A DNA stretch of 64,000 nt from positions 1,488,001 to 1,552,000 of the forward strand of contig NZ_MTQN01000012.1 of assembly GCF_001984195.1 (NCBI RefSeq), read 5' to 3'. This DNA comes from Kribbella sp. ALI-6-A. Its GTDB lineage: Bacteria > Actinomycetota > Actinomycetes > Propionibacteriales > Kribbellaceae. The position numbers were made by a program, and so were the translations under genes. The notes under the pieces were generated by a model. It saw only the letters and a list, made by a program, of their open reading frames with translations. It was not told where the DNA came from and did not search any database. Positions 17,701 through 25,213 of the stretch are shown here, in pieces. The number at the start of each line of letters is the position of its first letter. Position 1 is the stretch's first letter.

Positions 17701-18034
17701 GTTGCCGCCCGCGCCGAGCCAGCTCCTCGAACTGGACCGCGTCGACGCAGTCGGGTCCGATCGTGAGCGTGTAGCCGGCCGGGCCGGACTGGACCGAGAT
17801 GCTCGACTCGGTCGCGGGCAGACTGGCCCGCAGCCGGGAGACCAGCGACTGCAGCGCGTTCGCACTCGGCGGCTCGCTGCCCCAGAGCCCGTCCACCAGG
17901 GTGTCGACCCCGACCGGGCGACCCGCGCCGAGCGCGAGCCTGGCCAGCAGTCCGCGCAGCCGGACGCCGCGGACGTCCAGCGGTGAACCGTCGGCCGCCC
18001 ACATCGCGAGTGGACCGAGCACCGCTATGCGCAC
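14756..18034 (-). CDS. AfsR/SARP-type regulator: wHTH, BTAD, NTPase and TPR domains
   Basis: 1092 residues. In order: OmpR-like winged helix beginning VRIAVLGPLAMWAADGSPLD (about 1-95), bacterial transcriptional activation (BTAD) domain (about 100-250), an Ala/Pro linker, an NB-ARC/STAND NTPase with Walker A VGPGGAGKTR and Walker B ILLVLDNCEHL (about 290-640), then TPR-like helical repeats to the end. Streptomyces AfsR has this layout and activates secondary-metabolite genes; here no biosynthetic cluster adjoins it. The GTG at 18034 (GGGAGG upstream) is preferred. It is divergent from the serine hydrolase gene across 73 bases. Confidence 0.88.
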   Translation of the reverse strand: MRIAVLGPLAMWAADGSPLDVRGVRLRGLLARLALGAGRPVGVDTLVDGLWGSEPPSANALQSLVSRLRASLPATESSISVQSGPAGYTLTIGPDCVDAVQFEELARRGRQLLASDAAQARTLLTQADRLWRGEALADLRDLPFAQVEADRLSELRLGAAEDLAEAGIATGHARDVVAELERLALAHPLRERPHELLIRALAADGRQAEALAAYERVRTTLAEELGADPGSRLRGVHLAVLRGDTLDPPPPPAPAAVPAPAAKPRNNLRTPLTSFVGRAQDVAELSRQLSDGTRLVTMVGPGGAGKTRLATETSRTLVSQSGDGIYFVELAPLADAADVAPAVLSTLGASEYVDTLQTTLTPSRFPTSRAATDRLVEVIADRRILLVLDNCEHLVEEVAGLVDSLLAECPRLRVLTTSREPLGIPGEHLHQVGPLDLPPAGATDDDYPAVRLFVDRARAVRPDFAVTDANREPIAEICRRLDGMPLAIELAAARLRALTPPQIVDRLTDRFRLLTSGSRTALPRHQTLRAVVEWSWELLEPDEQAVARRLSRFSGGATLEAAEQVCSGPGLPPEAVLGVLASLVDKSLVEAAADDRSVRYRMLETVKAYGAEQLAAAGEVDQVRQAHAAYFGDLLRKGGPKLRTGEQLQWLARMDADNENLLDALRTTIDSGRADESLRLVATLGEYWNMRGRPSEAVAWFEAALAVPGSTEPMARATTVMLYSIGSLSNGTDPSDSVTRAMRGLAEVRLLGRRHEEVRESAIGWFTNAAWAAIRRDKATAFRQLEEARTSQDAWTRNMAVMMSAMFRENEGDVEQMAADLQLALDGFRTLGDRWGTSLALRGLSSHAAAHGNHQEALDAVTEALRLVRELGTSEGLPQLLGQAARSRAELGDLDGAWADLHEARRLADETGGRSSQGFALMGMAALHRMSGRLDEALALAEQALTMLDPKAERMAPHGEAMALAELARIMVARGNIEDARRTVGQAAGLALITEDMPIASSVIEVVAAVDLLAGDAELAARTLGLASALRGARTIPDASVRRTVEDTVAALGESRYEAAFQSAAGLRHDDAMAELGKRFSPPPDRLPGLLS

Positions 18035-18093
18035 CCCTCCAGCCTCCCACAGCACCCGCTCAAACCCCCTGCCGTTTGTCACAGCCTTTCCCC

Positions 18094-18099
18094 TAGAGT
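18094..18099 (+). promoter_or_regulatory. -10 element for a probable leaderless transcript
   Basis: TAGAGT ends 8 bases before the GTG of the serine hydrolase, and there is no good Shine-Dalgarno sequence. Transcription would start at or next to the start codon. Confidence 0.45.
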
Positions 18100-18107
18100 C
18101 AGCAGGC

Positions 18108-19454
18108 GTGACCGACATCGCCGCGCAGACCCAGACCGCCCTCACCCGGATCCTCACCGAGCGTCAGACCAAGGGCCGCGTGCCGGGTCTGGTCGGCGCG
18201 GTCGCCCGCGGCGGGAAGCTGGCCTGGTCGGGAGGCGTCGGCTCCGCCTCGCTGGACAACCCCGGCGTGGCGCCGACCGCCGACACGCAGTACCTGATCG
18301 CCTCGCACAGCAAGATGTTCACCGCGGTCGCGATCATGGCGCTGCGCGACGAGGGCAAGCTGAGCCTGGACGACCCGATCGAGAAGTTCGTCCCGGAGAG
18401 CAAGCACGCCGGTATCACCGTGCGGCAGATGCTCAGCCACGTCAGCGGTATGCAGCGCGAGCCGGTCGGCGACGTCTGGGACGTGATGAAGTTCCCCGAC
18501 CGCGCCGAGCTGGTCGCGGGCTGGAACGAGGCCGAGCGGATCGGCAAGCCGCACCACCGGTTCCACTACTCCAACCTGGTCTACTCGCTGCTCGGCGAGA
18601 TCGTCGCGCGGCTGGACGGCCGGTCCTGGTACGAGTCGATCCAGGACCGGATCCTGCGGCCGCTGGACCTGCGCCGGACGACGGTCGGGATGGATGGCGG
18701 CCCGGCCGCGTCCGGGTACTACGTGCCGCCGTTCACCGACGTACCGGTGCCCGAGCCGCTGCTCTCGCTCGGCGCGATGGACGCCTGCGGCGGACTCGCC
18801 AGCACCGCCGAGGACCTGGCCAAGTGGATGGCCTTCCTGGCCGACCCGACCGACGAGGTGCTGTCGAAGGACACGCTGGAGGAGATGTGCCAGCCGCAGA
18901 TCATGGCCGATCTGGACCGCTGGCAGCTCGCCTTCGGCCTCGGTTTCATGCTGCTGCGCGTCGGTGAGCGGGTTTTCGCCGGCCACACCGGCGGCATGCC
19001 CGGCCACATCACCGGCAGCTTCGTGCACCGCGCCTCCGGCACCGCGGGCATCGCGCTGATGAACACCACCGCGGCCCCGTCCCCGGCCGCCCTGGCCACC
19101 GACCTGGCGATCAAGGTGCTCGACGACGACCCGGTCCTGCCGCCGGCCTGGACCCCCGGTACGACGGTTCCCGCCGAACTCGCCGGCGTACTCGGCACCT
19201 GGTTCACCGAGGGCGCGCCGTTCGTCTTCTCGGTCCGCGAAGGCCGTCTCGAAGCCAAGTCTCCCGCGGCCGCGGACTACACCGCCCCCGCGGTCTTCGA
19301 GAAGATCTCGACCGACGTCTACCGCACCGTCTCCGGCCGCGAGACCGGCGAACTGCTCCGCATCACCCGCGACGCCGACGGCACCCCGACGAAGTTGAAC
19401 TGGGCGACCTACCTCTGCACCCGCGAACCCCTGGCCTTCGGCCAGCACTTGTAG
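18108..19454 (+). CDS. serine hydrolase, class C beta-lactamase fold
   Basis: 448 residues. The catalytic SxxK is in IASHSKMFT, the YxN motif is HYSNLVYSLLG, and the third motif is GHTGGMPGH (HTG variant of KTG). A C-terminal lipocalin-like extension (about 350-448) follows the catalytic domain, as in DD-peptidase/esterase-like members. No signal peptide is visible, so it is probably cytoplasmic. GTG at 18108 sits right behind a -10 element. A second protein of this family is at 30040-31422. Confidence 0.88.
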   Translation: MTDIAAQTQTALTRILTERQTKGRVPGLVGAVARGGKLAWSGGVGSASLDNPGVAPTADTQYLIASHSKMFTAVAIMALRDEGKLSLDDPIEKFVPESKHAGITVRQMLSHVSGMQREPVGDVWDVMKFPDRAELVAGWNEAERIGKPHHRFHYSNLVYSLLGEIVARLDGRSWYESIQDRILRPLDLRRTTVGMDGGPAASGYYVPPFTDVPVPEPLLSLGAMDACGGLASTAEDLAKWMAFLADPTDEVLSKDTLEEMCQPQIMADLDRWQLAFGLGFMLLRVGERVFAGHTGGMPGHITGSFVHRASGTAGIALMNTTAAPSPAALATDLAIKVLDDDPVLPPAWTPGTTVPAELAGVLGTWFTEGAPFVFSVREGRLEAKSPAAADYTAPAVFEKISTDVYRTVSGRETGELLRITRDADGTPTKLNWATYLCTREPLAFGQHL

Positions 19455-19485
19455 AAGAGACGACGCGGGGAGTCGGCCGCACGAG

Positions 19486-19548
19486 GACGGCTGCGCCGAG
19501 CGCCGGCTGCGCCGAGGACCGGTACGGGCCGCCTCCGGCGCAGCCGTC
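19486..19548. terminator. convergent terminator with two competing 5' arms
   Basis: GACGGCTGCGCCG (19486-19498) pairs perfectly over 13 bp with 19536-19548. A second copy of CGGCTGCGCCG at 19504-19514 could pair with the same 3' arm instead, giving a shorter-loop hairpin. It lies between the convergent hydrolase and DinB genes. Confidence 0.65.
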
Positions 19549-19557
19549 GTCCTGCTG

Positions 19558-20079
19558 CTACTCCGTGTACCCGGTGCGCCCGTCCAGCAGTTCCCGGATG
19601 ATGTCGAGGTGCCCGACGTGCCGGGCGGTCTCCTCGATCATGTGGCACAGCACGTACCGCAGCGAGGCGGCTCCGCCCTCACGGACGGTCGGTCCCTGCT
19701 CCAGAGCGTCCAGCGACAGTGAGGCGACGATCACGTTCGACCGCGCGCACTCCTCGTCGTACTCGTCGAGCAGCTGCGCGAGCGGGACGTCGTCGACGAA
19801 CATCTCCGCGTCGACATGCCCGCCCTCGGTCCACGGCGTCTGCCCCGTATCCGGTACGCCGGCCACGTTCAGCTGGAACCAGGAGTACTCGTTCCAGCGC
19901 AGGTGCGCCACGATTCCCGCCATCGTCATCAGCGGCGACGTCGGCAGCACCTTGCGGTGCTCGTCGGCAGGGCTGAGCCCCGCGCACTTCATCCGGACGA
20001 AGGACCGCTGCAGGTCCAGCCAGCCGGTCAGTTGGGTTCGCTCGTCCGCCGTCAGCGGCGGACGCGTCACTACAGTCAT
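19558..20079 (-). CDS. DinB-family (DUF664-like) protein
   Basis: 173 residues, the usual size for the DinB/YfiT four-helix bundle. Histidines that commonly bind a metal are seen in IVAHLRWNEYSWF and in HMIEETARHVGHLD. Members include mycothiol- or bacillithiol-dependent transferases and many of unknown role; no specific reaction can be named. ATG at 20079 with GGAG upstream. Confidence 0.85.
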   Translation of the reverse strand: MTVVTRPPLTADERTQLTGWLDLQRSFVRMKCAGLSPADEHRKVLPTSPLMTMAGIVAHLRWNEYSWFQLNVAGVPDTGQTPWTEGGHVDAEMFVDDVPLAQLLDEYDEECARSNVIVASLSLDALEQGPTVREGGAASLRYVLCHMIEETARHVGHLDIIRELLDGRTGYTE

Positions 20080-20111
20080 TCACGACTCCACAGTGGATCT
20101 GGAGCCACCGC

Positions 20112-20159
20112 TCAGTCGCGGGTACGACGAGCCGGCGGCACGAAGGTCTTACCGGACAT
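20112..20159 (-). CDS. 15-residue micro-ORF with strong ribosome binding site
   Basis: Encodes MSGKTFVPPARRTRD. The ATG at 20159 is preceded by GGGAGGT at ideal distance (GGAGGT occupies 20167-20172, seven bases before the ATG). It begins 33 bases after the stop codon of the acyl-CoA ligase gene on the same strand and ends 32 bases before the DinB start. Net basic, with a Pro-Pro motif. It could be a small translated protein, a leader peptide for DinB or a chance match; see findings. Confidence 0.4.
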   Translation of the reverse strand: MSGKTFVPPARRTRD

Positions 20160-20192
20160 CGCGCTCACCTCCCTCTCGTCTCGGACCAGACC

Positions 20193-21740
20193 CTAGCGGT
20201 CCCCAGCTCCGGAGTTCAACAGGATTGCCTTCACCTCGGCCTTGAGCACCTTGCCGACCTTGGAGCGCGGCAGCTCGGTCCACACCTCGATCTGCTTGGG
20301 GGTCTTCACGCTGCCCAGCCGGCTCTTCACGTAGTTGCGGACCTCGGACTCGGTCACGGTCAGCCCGGGATGCAGCTGCAGGACCGCGGTGACCCGTTCG
20401 CCCCACTTCTCGTCCGGCAGCCCGACCACCGCGCAGTCCTGGATCGCGGGATAGGTCATCAGCGTCTGCTCGACCTCCGCCGAGTACACGTTGAACCCAC
20501 CGGTGATGATCATGTCTTTCGCCCTGTCCACGATGTAGAGGTAGTTGTTCTCGTCCAGGAACCCGATGTCCCCGGTGTGGTGCCATCCGTACGCCGACGC
20601 GGCCGCCGTCGCGTCGGGATCGGCGTAGTAGCCGGCCATCACGAGCGACCCACGGACGACGATCTCCCCGCGTTCGCCGTGGTCCAGCAGTCGTCCGTCG
20701 TCGGCCATGATCGCGACCTGCGTGAGCGGACTCGGCCGCCCGGCCGATGCGAACCGCTCGACCGCGGGTGACCCGTCGGCGCGGAAGTGGTCGGCCGGTG
20801 CCATCGTCGCGATCATCATCGGCGCCTCGCTCTGGCCGAACAGCTGGGCCATCACCGGCCCGATCCGCTGCAATGCCTCCTCCAGACGAGCGGCCGACAT
20901 CGGCGCGGCGCCGTACCAGAAGCACTGCAGGGAGCTCAGATCGCTGCTGGGCAAGGATTCCTCGGCCAGCAGCATGTAGATCAGTGTCGGCGGCAGGAAC
21001 GTGTGGGTGACCCGATGCCGCGCGATCAGCTGCAGGAACTCCGGCAGGTCCGGCTTCGGCATCACCACGATCTCGCCGCCGAGAGTCATCACCGGGAAGC
21101 ACAGGACGCCCGCCGCGTGCGTCAGCGGAGCGAGCGCCAGGTAGACCGGCCGGCCCTCGAACGGGTAGGCCATCAGCGTGATCGCCGACATCGTCTCCAG
21201 GTTCCGCCCGGTCAGCATCACCCCCTTCGGCCGTCCGGTGGTGCCGCCGGTGCCGACCAGCATCGCGACGTCGTCCAGCGGATCGGCCTGCCACGGCTCC
21301 GCCGGTACGCCGTTCAGCCACTCCGTCAGACTGGTTGCTTCAGGCAAGGAGTCGTCCAGGCACACGGCCAGCCGGAGCTTCGGCAGCTCGGGCAGAATCC
21401 TCTGCACCAAAGGCGCGAAGGCGCGCTGGAAGATCAGCACCGAGCAGTCGAACGCGTCCAGCAGGTCACGGTTCTCGGCCGCTTCGTTGCGCGGGTTGAC
21501 CGGGCACCAGACCGCTCCGGCCCGGGAGATGCCGAACACGCAGGCGAACGCGATCGGGTTGTTCGCCGACAGGATCGCGACCTTGTCGCCCGCCCCGATC
21601 CCGGACTTCGCCAGCGCCCGCGCGACCTGGTACGACAACTCCTGCACCTCGGCGTAGCTGAGGCTGGTCCCGCCCATCGTCAGGCAAGGCGCGGCCGGAC
21701 CGAGCGACGCGCCCTTGTCCAGGTAGTCGTACAACCGCAC
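20193..21740 (-). CDS. acyl-CoA synthetase / AMP-forming ligase
   Basis: 515 residues. ANL-superfamily adenylating enzyme: A3 motif MLVGTGGTTGRPKGVML (about 161-177), the A5-like YGAAPMS, A8 region HHTGDIGFLDENNYLYIVDRAKDMI, and the C-terminal catalytic lysine in LPRSKVGKVLK. It would activate a carboxylic acid to its CoA thioester; the acid is unknown, though the neighbouring SDR and DUF5938 genes suggest a fatty or alicyclic acid. GTG at 21740 with GAGGAG six bases upstream. A strong hairpin separates it from the gene before it. Confidence 0.9.
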   Translation of the reverse strand: MRLYDYLDKGASLGPAAPCLTMGGTSLSYAEVQELSYQVARALAKSGIGAGDKVAILSANNPIAFACVFGISRAGAVWCPVNPRNEAAENRDLLDAFDCSVLIFQRAFAPLVQRILPELPKLRLAVCLDDSLPEATSLTEWLNGVPAEPWQADPLDDVAMLVGTGGTTGRPKGVMLTGRNLETMSAITLMAYPFEGRPVYLALAPLTHAAGVLCFPVMTLGGEIVVMPKPDLPEFLQLIARHRVTHTFLPPTLIYMLLAEESLPSSDLSSLQCFWYGAAPMSAARLEEALQRIGPVMAQLFGQSEAPMMIATMAPADHFRADGSPAVERFASAGRPSPLTQVAIMADDGRLLDHGERGEIVVRGSLVMAGYYADPDATAAASAYGWHHTGDIGFLDENNYLYIVDRAKDMIITGGFNVYSAEVEQTLMTYPAIQDCAVVGLPDEKWGERVTAVLQLHPGLTVTESEVRNYVKSRLGSVKTPKQIEVWTELPRSKVGKVLKAEVKAILLNSGAGDR

Positions 21741-21762
21741 GCGAACTCCTCGCCGGGTGGAA

Positions 21763-21810
21763 CAGACGCGGGGGCGATCCCGGGGGGTTGAGGGGGCACC
21801 CCCGCGTCTG
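21763..21810 (-). terminator. hairpin directly after the DUF5938 gene
   Basis: Perfect 12-bp stem CAGACGCGGGGG (21763-21774) with 21799-21810, starting two bases beyond the stop codon of the DUF5938 gene. It probably limits read-through into the ligase gene. Confidence 0.65.
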
Positions 21811-21812
21811 GG

Positions 21813-22928
21813 TCAGTGGTGAACGGTCAGCACCGGTTCGAGCACGAGGCCGAAGCTCCGCAGTACGCCGAGCAGCTCACGGTGCCCGAAGGCCTGACAG
21901 GCCGAGGCGAGCCCGGTACGACGCGGCGGTTGCTGCAGCAGCGAGTACGCCGCGTACGCCTGCAGCGCGCCGGTCTGCTTGTAGTTGCTGTTGCCGTAGA
22001 TCACGCAGTGCGCGCGGCCCAGCGGCCCGGTCGCGTAGACCGAGTCCAGCGAGGTGTTGATCCGTGGGTTCTCCCGCGGCGGCATGCTCGCCTGGACCGA
22101 CGCGGCGACATCGGCGAGCGCCGCTTCCTGCTGGTCGGCGGGCAGGGTCTTGATCTGCGTTTCGACCATCTTCACGGCCTCGACGACCCCCTGCATGACG
22201 GTCCGGTCGAAGACGCCACCGGCGACCTTCACGTTCGCCACCCGCGGGTCGTTGCGGAACCAGACCGGATGGCTGGTGCCACCCCACGGCAGCGCGAGCG
22301 CGGACTCGTGCTGGCCCGGCACGTTCACCTCGAAGGTGGTCAGCGGGTCCCACTTCACCAGCTGGTTCTGCTCCAGGTAGTGCCAGTCGGCCTTCAGGAT
22401 CGTGAAGATCGTCTGCGTCGACGCGTACGTCGGGAAGCCCTTCCAGAGCACGAGGATGTCGAGCGTGTCCAGGCCGGGCGTCTCCAGGCAGATGTTCGCC
22501 GCGATCTCGCCGGTGGTGTACATCTGTGCGATGCCCGGACCGAGCAGCAGACCCTGGGCGGCGAACTTGTCGCCCCAGTTCTCCTGCGCGGCCAGCATCC
22601 AGTCCTGCTCGCCGGTGGTGTCCAGGTAGTGGCAGCCGGCCGCCAGGGACGCCTCGACCACCTCGGGCCCGTACTTCACGAACGGGCCGACCATGTTGCT
22701 GACCACCTGCGCGCCGCTGAACAGCTCGGTCAGCGCACCGACCTCGTGATCGACCTCGACCACCTCGTGGTCCACGGTCTCGATCCCGGGCACCTTGTCG
22801 AGCACCGCCTGGATCCGGTCCTTGTCCCGGCCGGCCGCGATGAACGGGACGTGGTACTCGCGCAGGTACTCGCAGACGAGCCGGCCGGTGTAGCCGGAGG
22901 CGCCGTACACGACGACGGGTTTGGTCAT
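21813..22928 (-). CDS. saccharopine-dehydrogenase-like oxidoreductase (DUF5938)
   Basis: 371 residues. The N-terminal Rossmann fold has GASGYTGRLVCEYL, followed by MVGPFVKYGPEVVEA and CHYLDTTGEQ, the pattern of the saccharopine dehydrogenase/trans-acting enoyl reductase superfamily. The C-terminal half resembles DUF5938. The exact reaction is unknown; homologues I know of occur beside SDR and CoA-ligase genes. ATG at 22928 lies one base beyond the stop of the SDR gene, so the two are translationally coupled. Confidence 0.75.
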   Translation of the reverse strand: MTKPVVVYGASGYTGRLVCEYLREYHVPFIAAGRDKDRIQAVLDKVPGIETVDHEVVEVDHEVGALTELFSGAQVVSNMVGPFVKYGPEVVEASLAAGCHYLDTTGEQDWMLAAQENWGDKFAAQGLLLGPGIAQMYTTGEIAANICLETPGLDTLDILVLWKGFPTYASTQTIFTILKADWHYLEQNQLVKWDPLTTFEVNVPGQHESALALPWGGTSHPVWFRNDPRVANVKVAGGVFDRTVMQGVVEAVKMVETQIKTLPADQQEAALADVAASVQASMPPRENPRINTSLDSVYATGPLGRAHCVIYGNSNYKQTGALQAYAAYSLLQQPPRRTGLASACQAFGHRELLGVLRSFGLVLEPVLTVHH

Positions 22929-22929
22929 C

Positions 22930-23727
22930 TCACATCCCCATTCCGCCGTCGACCGGCAGCCCCGCGCCGGTGATGAACTTGGCCGCGTCGGAGGCCAGGA
23001 AGACCACCGCGTCGGCCATGTCGCCGACCTCGCCGAGCCGGCCCAGCGGGGTCAGTCCGATCACGTCACCGACGGCGGCCTCGGCCGACGGCCACAGCCC
23101 GAGGGTGACCATGTCGGCCGCCAGCTTCATGCCCATCTCGGTCGGCACCAGTCCGGGGTAGACGCAGTTCACCCGGACGCCGTACCCGAGCTTGCCGGAC
23201 TCCATCGCCGCGACCCGGGTCAGGCGGTCGACCGCCGACTTGGTCGCGGAGTAGCCGGCGATGCCCGGGAACGGAATGGTCGCCGCGACGCTGGAGATGT
23301 TGACCACCGAGCCGCCAGACCCCGCCGGTCCGCCCGGGCGCATGGCCCGGAACGCGTGCTTCACACCGAGTGCGGTGCCCAGCACGTTGATCTCCAGCAT
23401 CGCGCGTACGTCGTCCGGGTCGAGGTCCACGACCAGCCCGGACAGCTCCACGCCCGCGTTGTTCACCAGGATGTCGAGGCCGCCGAGCTCGCCGACGGTC
23501 GCGGTGATCGCGGTCTCCCACGCGGCGTCGTCGGTCACGTCGAGCGGTACGAACGCCGCGGTCGCACCTGTCTGCTTGAGCTCGTCCGCGGTCTTGCGGC
23601 CCAGCTCCTCCTGGATGTCGGCGATCACCACGGCGGCACCGGCGGCGGCCAGTGCCTGCGCCATCCCGGCCCCGAGGCCCCGGGCACCTCCGGTCACCAG
23701 CGCCTTGCGTCCGGTCAGGTCGTACAT
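22930..23727 (-). CDS. SDR-family oxidoreductase
   Basis: 265 residues. Classical SDR: cofactor motif VTGGARGLGAGMA (about 10-22), NNAG, Ser in ISSVAA, catalytic YSATK, and a C-terminal LPVDGGMGM. It is likely a 3-oxoacyl or hydroxysteroid-type dehydrogenase using NAD. ATG at 23727 follows GGGGAG; an in-frame start further upstream would lack a ribosome site. First gene of the minus-strand operon with the DUF5938 gene, divergent from the TetR gene at 23898. Confidence 0.88.
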   Translation of the reverse strand: MYDLTGRKALVTGGARGLGAGMAQALAAAGAAVVIADIQEELGRKTADELKQTGATAAFVPLDVTDDAAWETAITATVGELGGLDILVNNAGVELSGLVVDLDPDDVRAMLEINVLGTALGVKHAFRAMRPGGPAGSGGSVVNISSVAATIPFPGIAGYSATKSAVDRLTRVAAMESGKLGYGVRVNCVYPGLVPTEMGMKLAADMVTLGLWPSAEAAVGDVIGLTPLGRLGEVGDMADAVVFLASDAAKFITGAGLPVDGGMGM

Positions 23728-23766
23728 GGCAACTCCCCTCATCCGGTGCGGATGCTTTGACGCCGC

Positions 23767-23799
23767 GGTCACCGGTGAGGCGGTGACCGGGCGGTGACC
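23767..23799. repeat. three copies of the heptamer GGTGACC
   Basis: GGTCACC at 23767-23773 (inverted) and GGTGACC at 23782-23788 and 23793-23799; the two direct copies are 11 bases apart. They are upstream of the SDR operon and may be a second regulator site next to the TetR-like operator. Confidence 0.4.
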
Positions 23800-23815
23800 T
23801 CAGCGTCACGGAACT

Positions 23816-23854
23816 TTGGACACTCGTCAAGACTTCCTTGGACAACTGTCAAGA
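23816..23854. promoter_or_regulatory. twin palindromic operators between SDR operon and TetR gene
   Basis: TTGGACACTCGTCAAGA (23816-23832) and TTGGACAACTGTCAAGA (23838-23854), 22 bases apart, each nearly palindromic (TTGgACA / TGTCAA arms). A -10 element TACGAT (23872-23877) for the TetR gene follows. The layout suggests one repressor, most simply the TetR product, controlling both divergent operons. Confidence 0.55.
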
Positions 23855-23897
23855 AAAGCGGTCCGGGCGGGTACGATCGTGTTCAGGAGGCTCGCCG

Positions 23898-24518
23898 ATG
23901 ACCGAGGTGACGGACCGGATCTCGCGCCGGCAGGTGGACAAGTTCGCGGAGCGCCGCGCACAACTGGCCACCTCGGCGCTGCGCACGCTGTCCGAGCTCG
24001 GCTACGCCCGGACCAGCCTGCGCGAGATCGCCCAGAACTCCGAGTTCTCGCACGGCGTGCTGCACTACTACTTCCGCGACAAGGTCGAGCTGATCACCGC
24101 CTGCGTCAAGCAGTACAAGGCCGAGTGCGTCACCCGGTACGACCAGATCGTCGTCACCGCGAAGACCGCCGAAGGCCTGCGCAAGGACTTCGCCGAGGCG
24201 CTGGCGACCACCTGCCGCGAGGACGCCTCGATGCACCGCCTCTGGTACGACTTGCGCAACCAGGCCCTGTTCGAGGAGTCGTTCCGCAAGGACGTCCTGG
24301 AGATCGACCAGACGCTGGAACAGATGATCTGGCGTGTCGTCACCACCTACGCCGACCTGGCCGGACGGCCGCTCGCGGTCACCCCTGGTACGGCGTACGG
24401 GCTGCTCGACGGGTTGTTCACCCAGGCCCTCCTGCGCCACCTGTCCGGCGTCCCCGGAGCCACCGAAGACCTGGCCGCCGCCGCCCACCAGACGCTGCCC
24501 AAGCTGCTCGACGCCTGA
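23898..24518 (+). CDS. TetR-family regulator
   Basis: 206 residues. N-terminal helix-turn-helix (about 25-70) with TSLREIAQNSEFSHGVLHYYFRDKVELI. The C-terminal domain resembles BetI/TetR_C-type regulators of catabolic genes. It is divergent from the SDR/DUF5938/ligase operon and carries paired palindromes in front. ATG at 23898 with AGGAGG seven bases upstream. Its stop overlaps the next start (TGATG). The paa genes lie 0.7 kb beyond, so control of phenylacetate genes is also possible. Confidence 0.88.
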   Translation: MTEVTDRISRRQVDKFAERRAQLATSALRTLSELGYARTSLREIAQNSEFSHGVLHYYFRDKVELITACVKQYKAECVTRYDQIVVTAKTAEGLRKDFAEALATTCREDASMHRLWYDLRNQALFEESFRKDVLEIDQTLEQMIWRVVTTYADLAGRPLAVTPGTAYGLLDGLFTQALLRHLSGVPGATEDLAAAAHQTLPKLLDA

Positions 24519-25213
24519 TGGACCCCCGCTTCGACGTCCCTACCTACACTCGCGCCGAAGTCGCCCTCCACCTCGGCCTCCCCCTGACCACCCTCGGCGC
24601 CTGGCTCCGCTCCGGCGCCCTGGAGGCGCCGACCGCCCCGGCCCGCGGCGAGGTGACCATCACGTTCGCCGGCCTGGTGGAGACCCACATGCTTCGCGAG
24701 CTGCGCCAAGCAGGCCTTCCCCTGCAGGCGATCGAGGACGCCGCCGTCACCCTGCGGTCCAAGCTCGACCGCCATCACCCCCTGGCCTGGCAGGGCCTCG
24801 CCCACGACGGCCGCGACCTACTGATCGAGCTCGCCGCCGACGGCCAGGACCCCGCCTGGGAGCGGATCCGCGACAGCCAAGGCGGCCTGCCCGGCCTCGT
24901 ACGCCGCGGCTCGGAAGCCGTCACCTGGGCCCCCGACGGTTACCCGAGCAGCCTCCGCCTGGTCGCCTACACCGACGTCGCCGTCCAGATCGACCCGCTT
25001 CGCGCCGAGGGCCGTCCCATCGTCGAAACCCCCGACGGCCGCGAGATTCGTGTCGAGGATGTCGTCGACCAGGCCCGCGCCGGTACGCCGTACCGCACGA
25101 TCGCCGGCAGGAACGGCCTCGAGGCGACCGAGATCGAAGCCTTGGTCCGCCCGCACATCAGACCCCCGACCGTCCACCGGCGCCGCAAGTCCACCGACGA
25201 CGTGCTGCTCTAG
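24518..25213 (+). CDS. MerR-like HTH plus DUF433-type protein
   Basis: 231 residues. The N-terminus (about 8-75) looks like a MerR/excisionase-type HTH (YTRAEVALHLGLPLTTLGAWLRSG), and the C-terminal part (about 170-220: IRVEDVVDQARAGTPYRTIAGRNGLEATEIEALV) matches the DUF433 antitoxin-like helix-turn-helix. DUF433 proteins are often antitoxins, but no PIN-type toxin gene adjoins. It is coupled to the TetR gene. Its TAG stop shares the palindrome CTAG with the convergent paaK stop, so the two genes overlap by four bases. Confidence 0.7.
   Translation: MDPRFDVPTYTRAEVALHLGLPLTTLGAWLRSGALEAPTAPARGEVTITFAGLVETHMLRELRQAGLPLQAIEDAAVTLRSKLDRHHPLAWQGLAHDGRDLLIELAADGQDPAWERIRDSQGGLPGLVRRGSEAVTWAPDGYPSSLRLVAYTDVAVQIDPLRAEGRPIVETPDGREIRVEDVVDQARAGTPYRTIAGRNGLEATEIEALVRPHIRPPTVHRRRKSTDDVLL

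Noticed and set aside
14756..18034. SARP gene as sign of an antibiotic cluster
   Set aside because: No polyketide, peptide synthetase or RiPP genes within the window; AfsR-type regulators also act globally.
24518..25213. Toxin-antitoxin module
   Set aside because: DUF433 suggests an antitoxin, but the neighbouring genes are a TetR regulator and paaK; no toxin-like gene is present.
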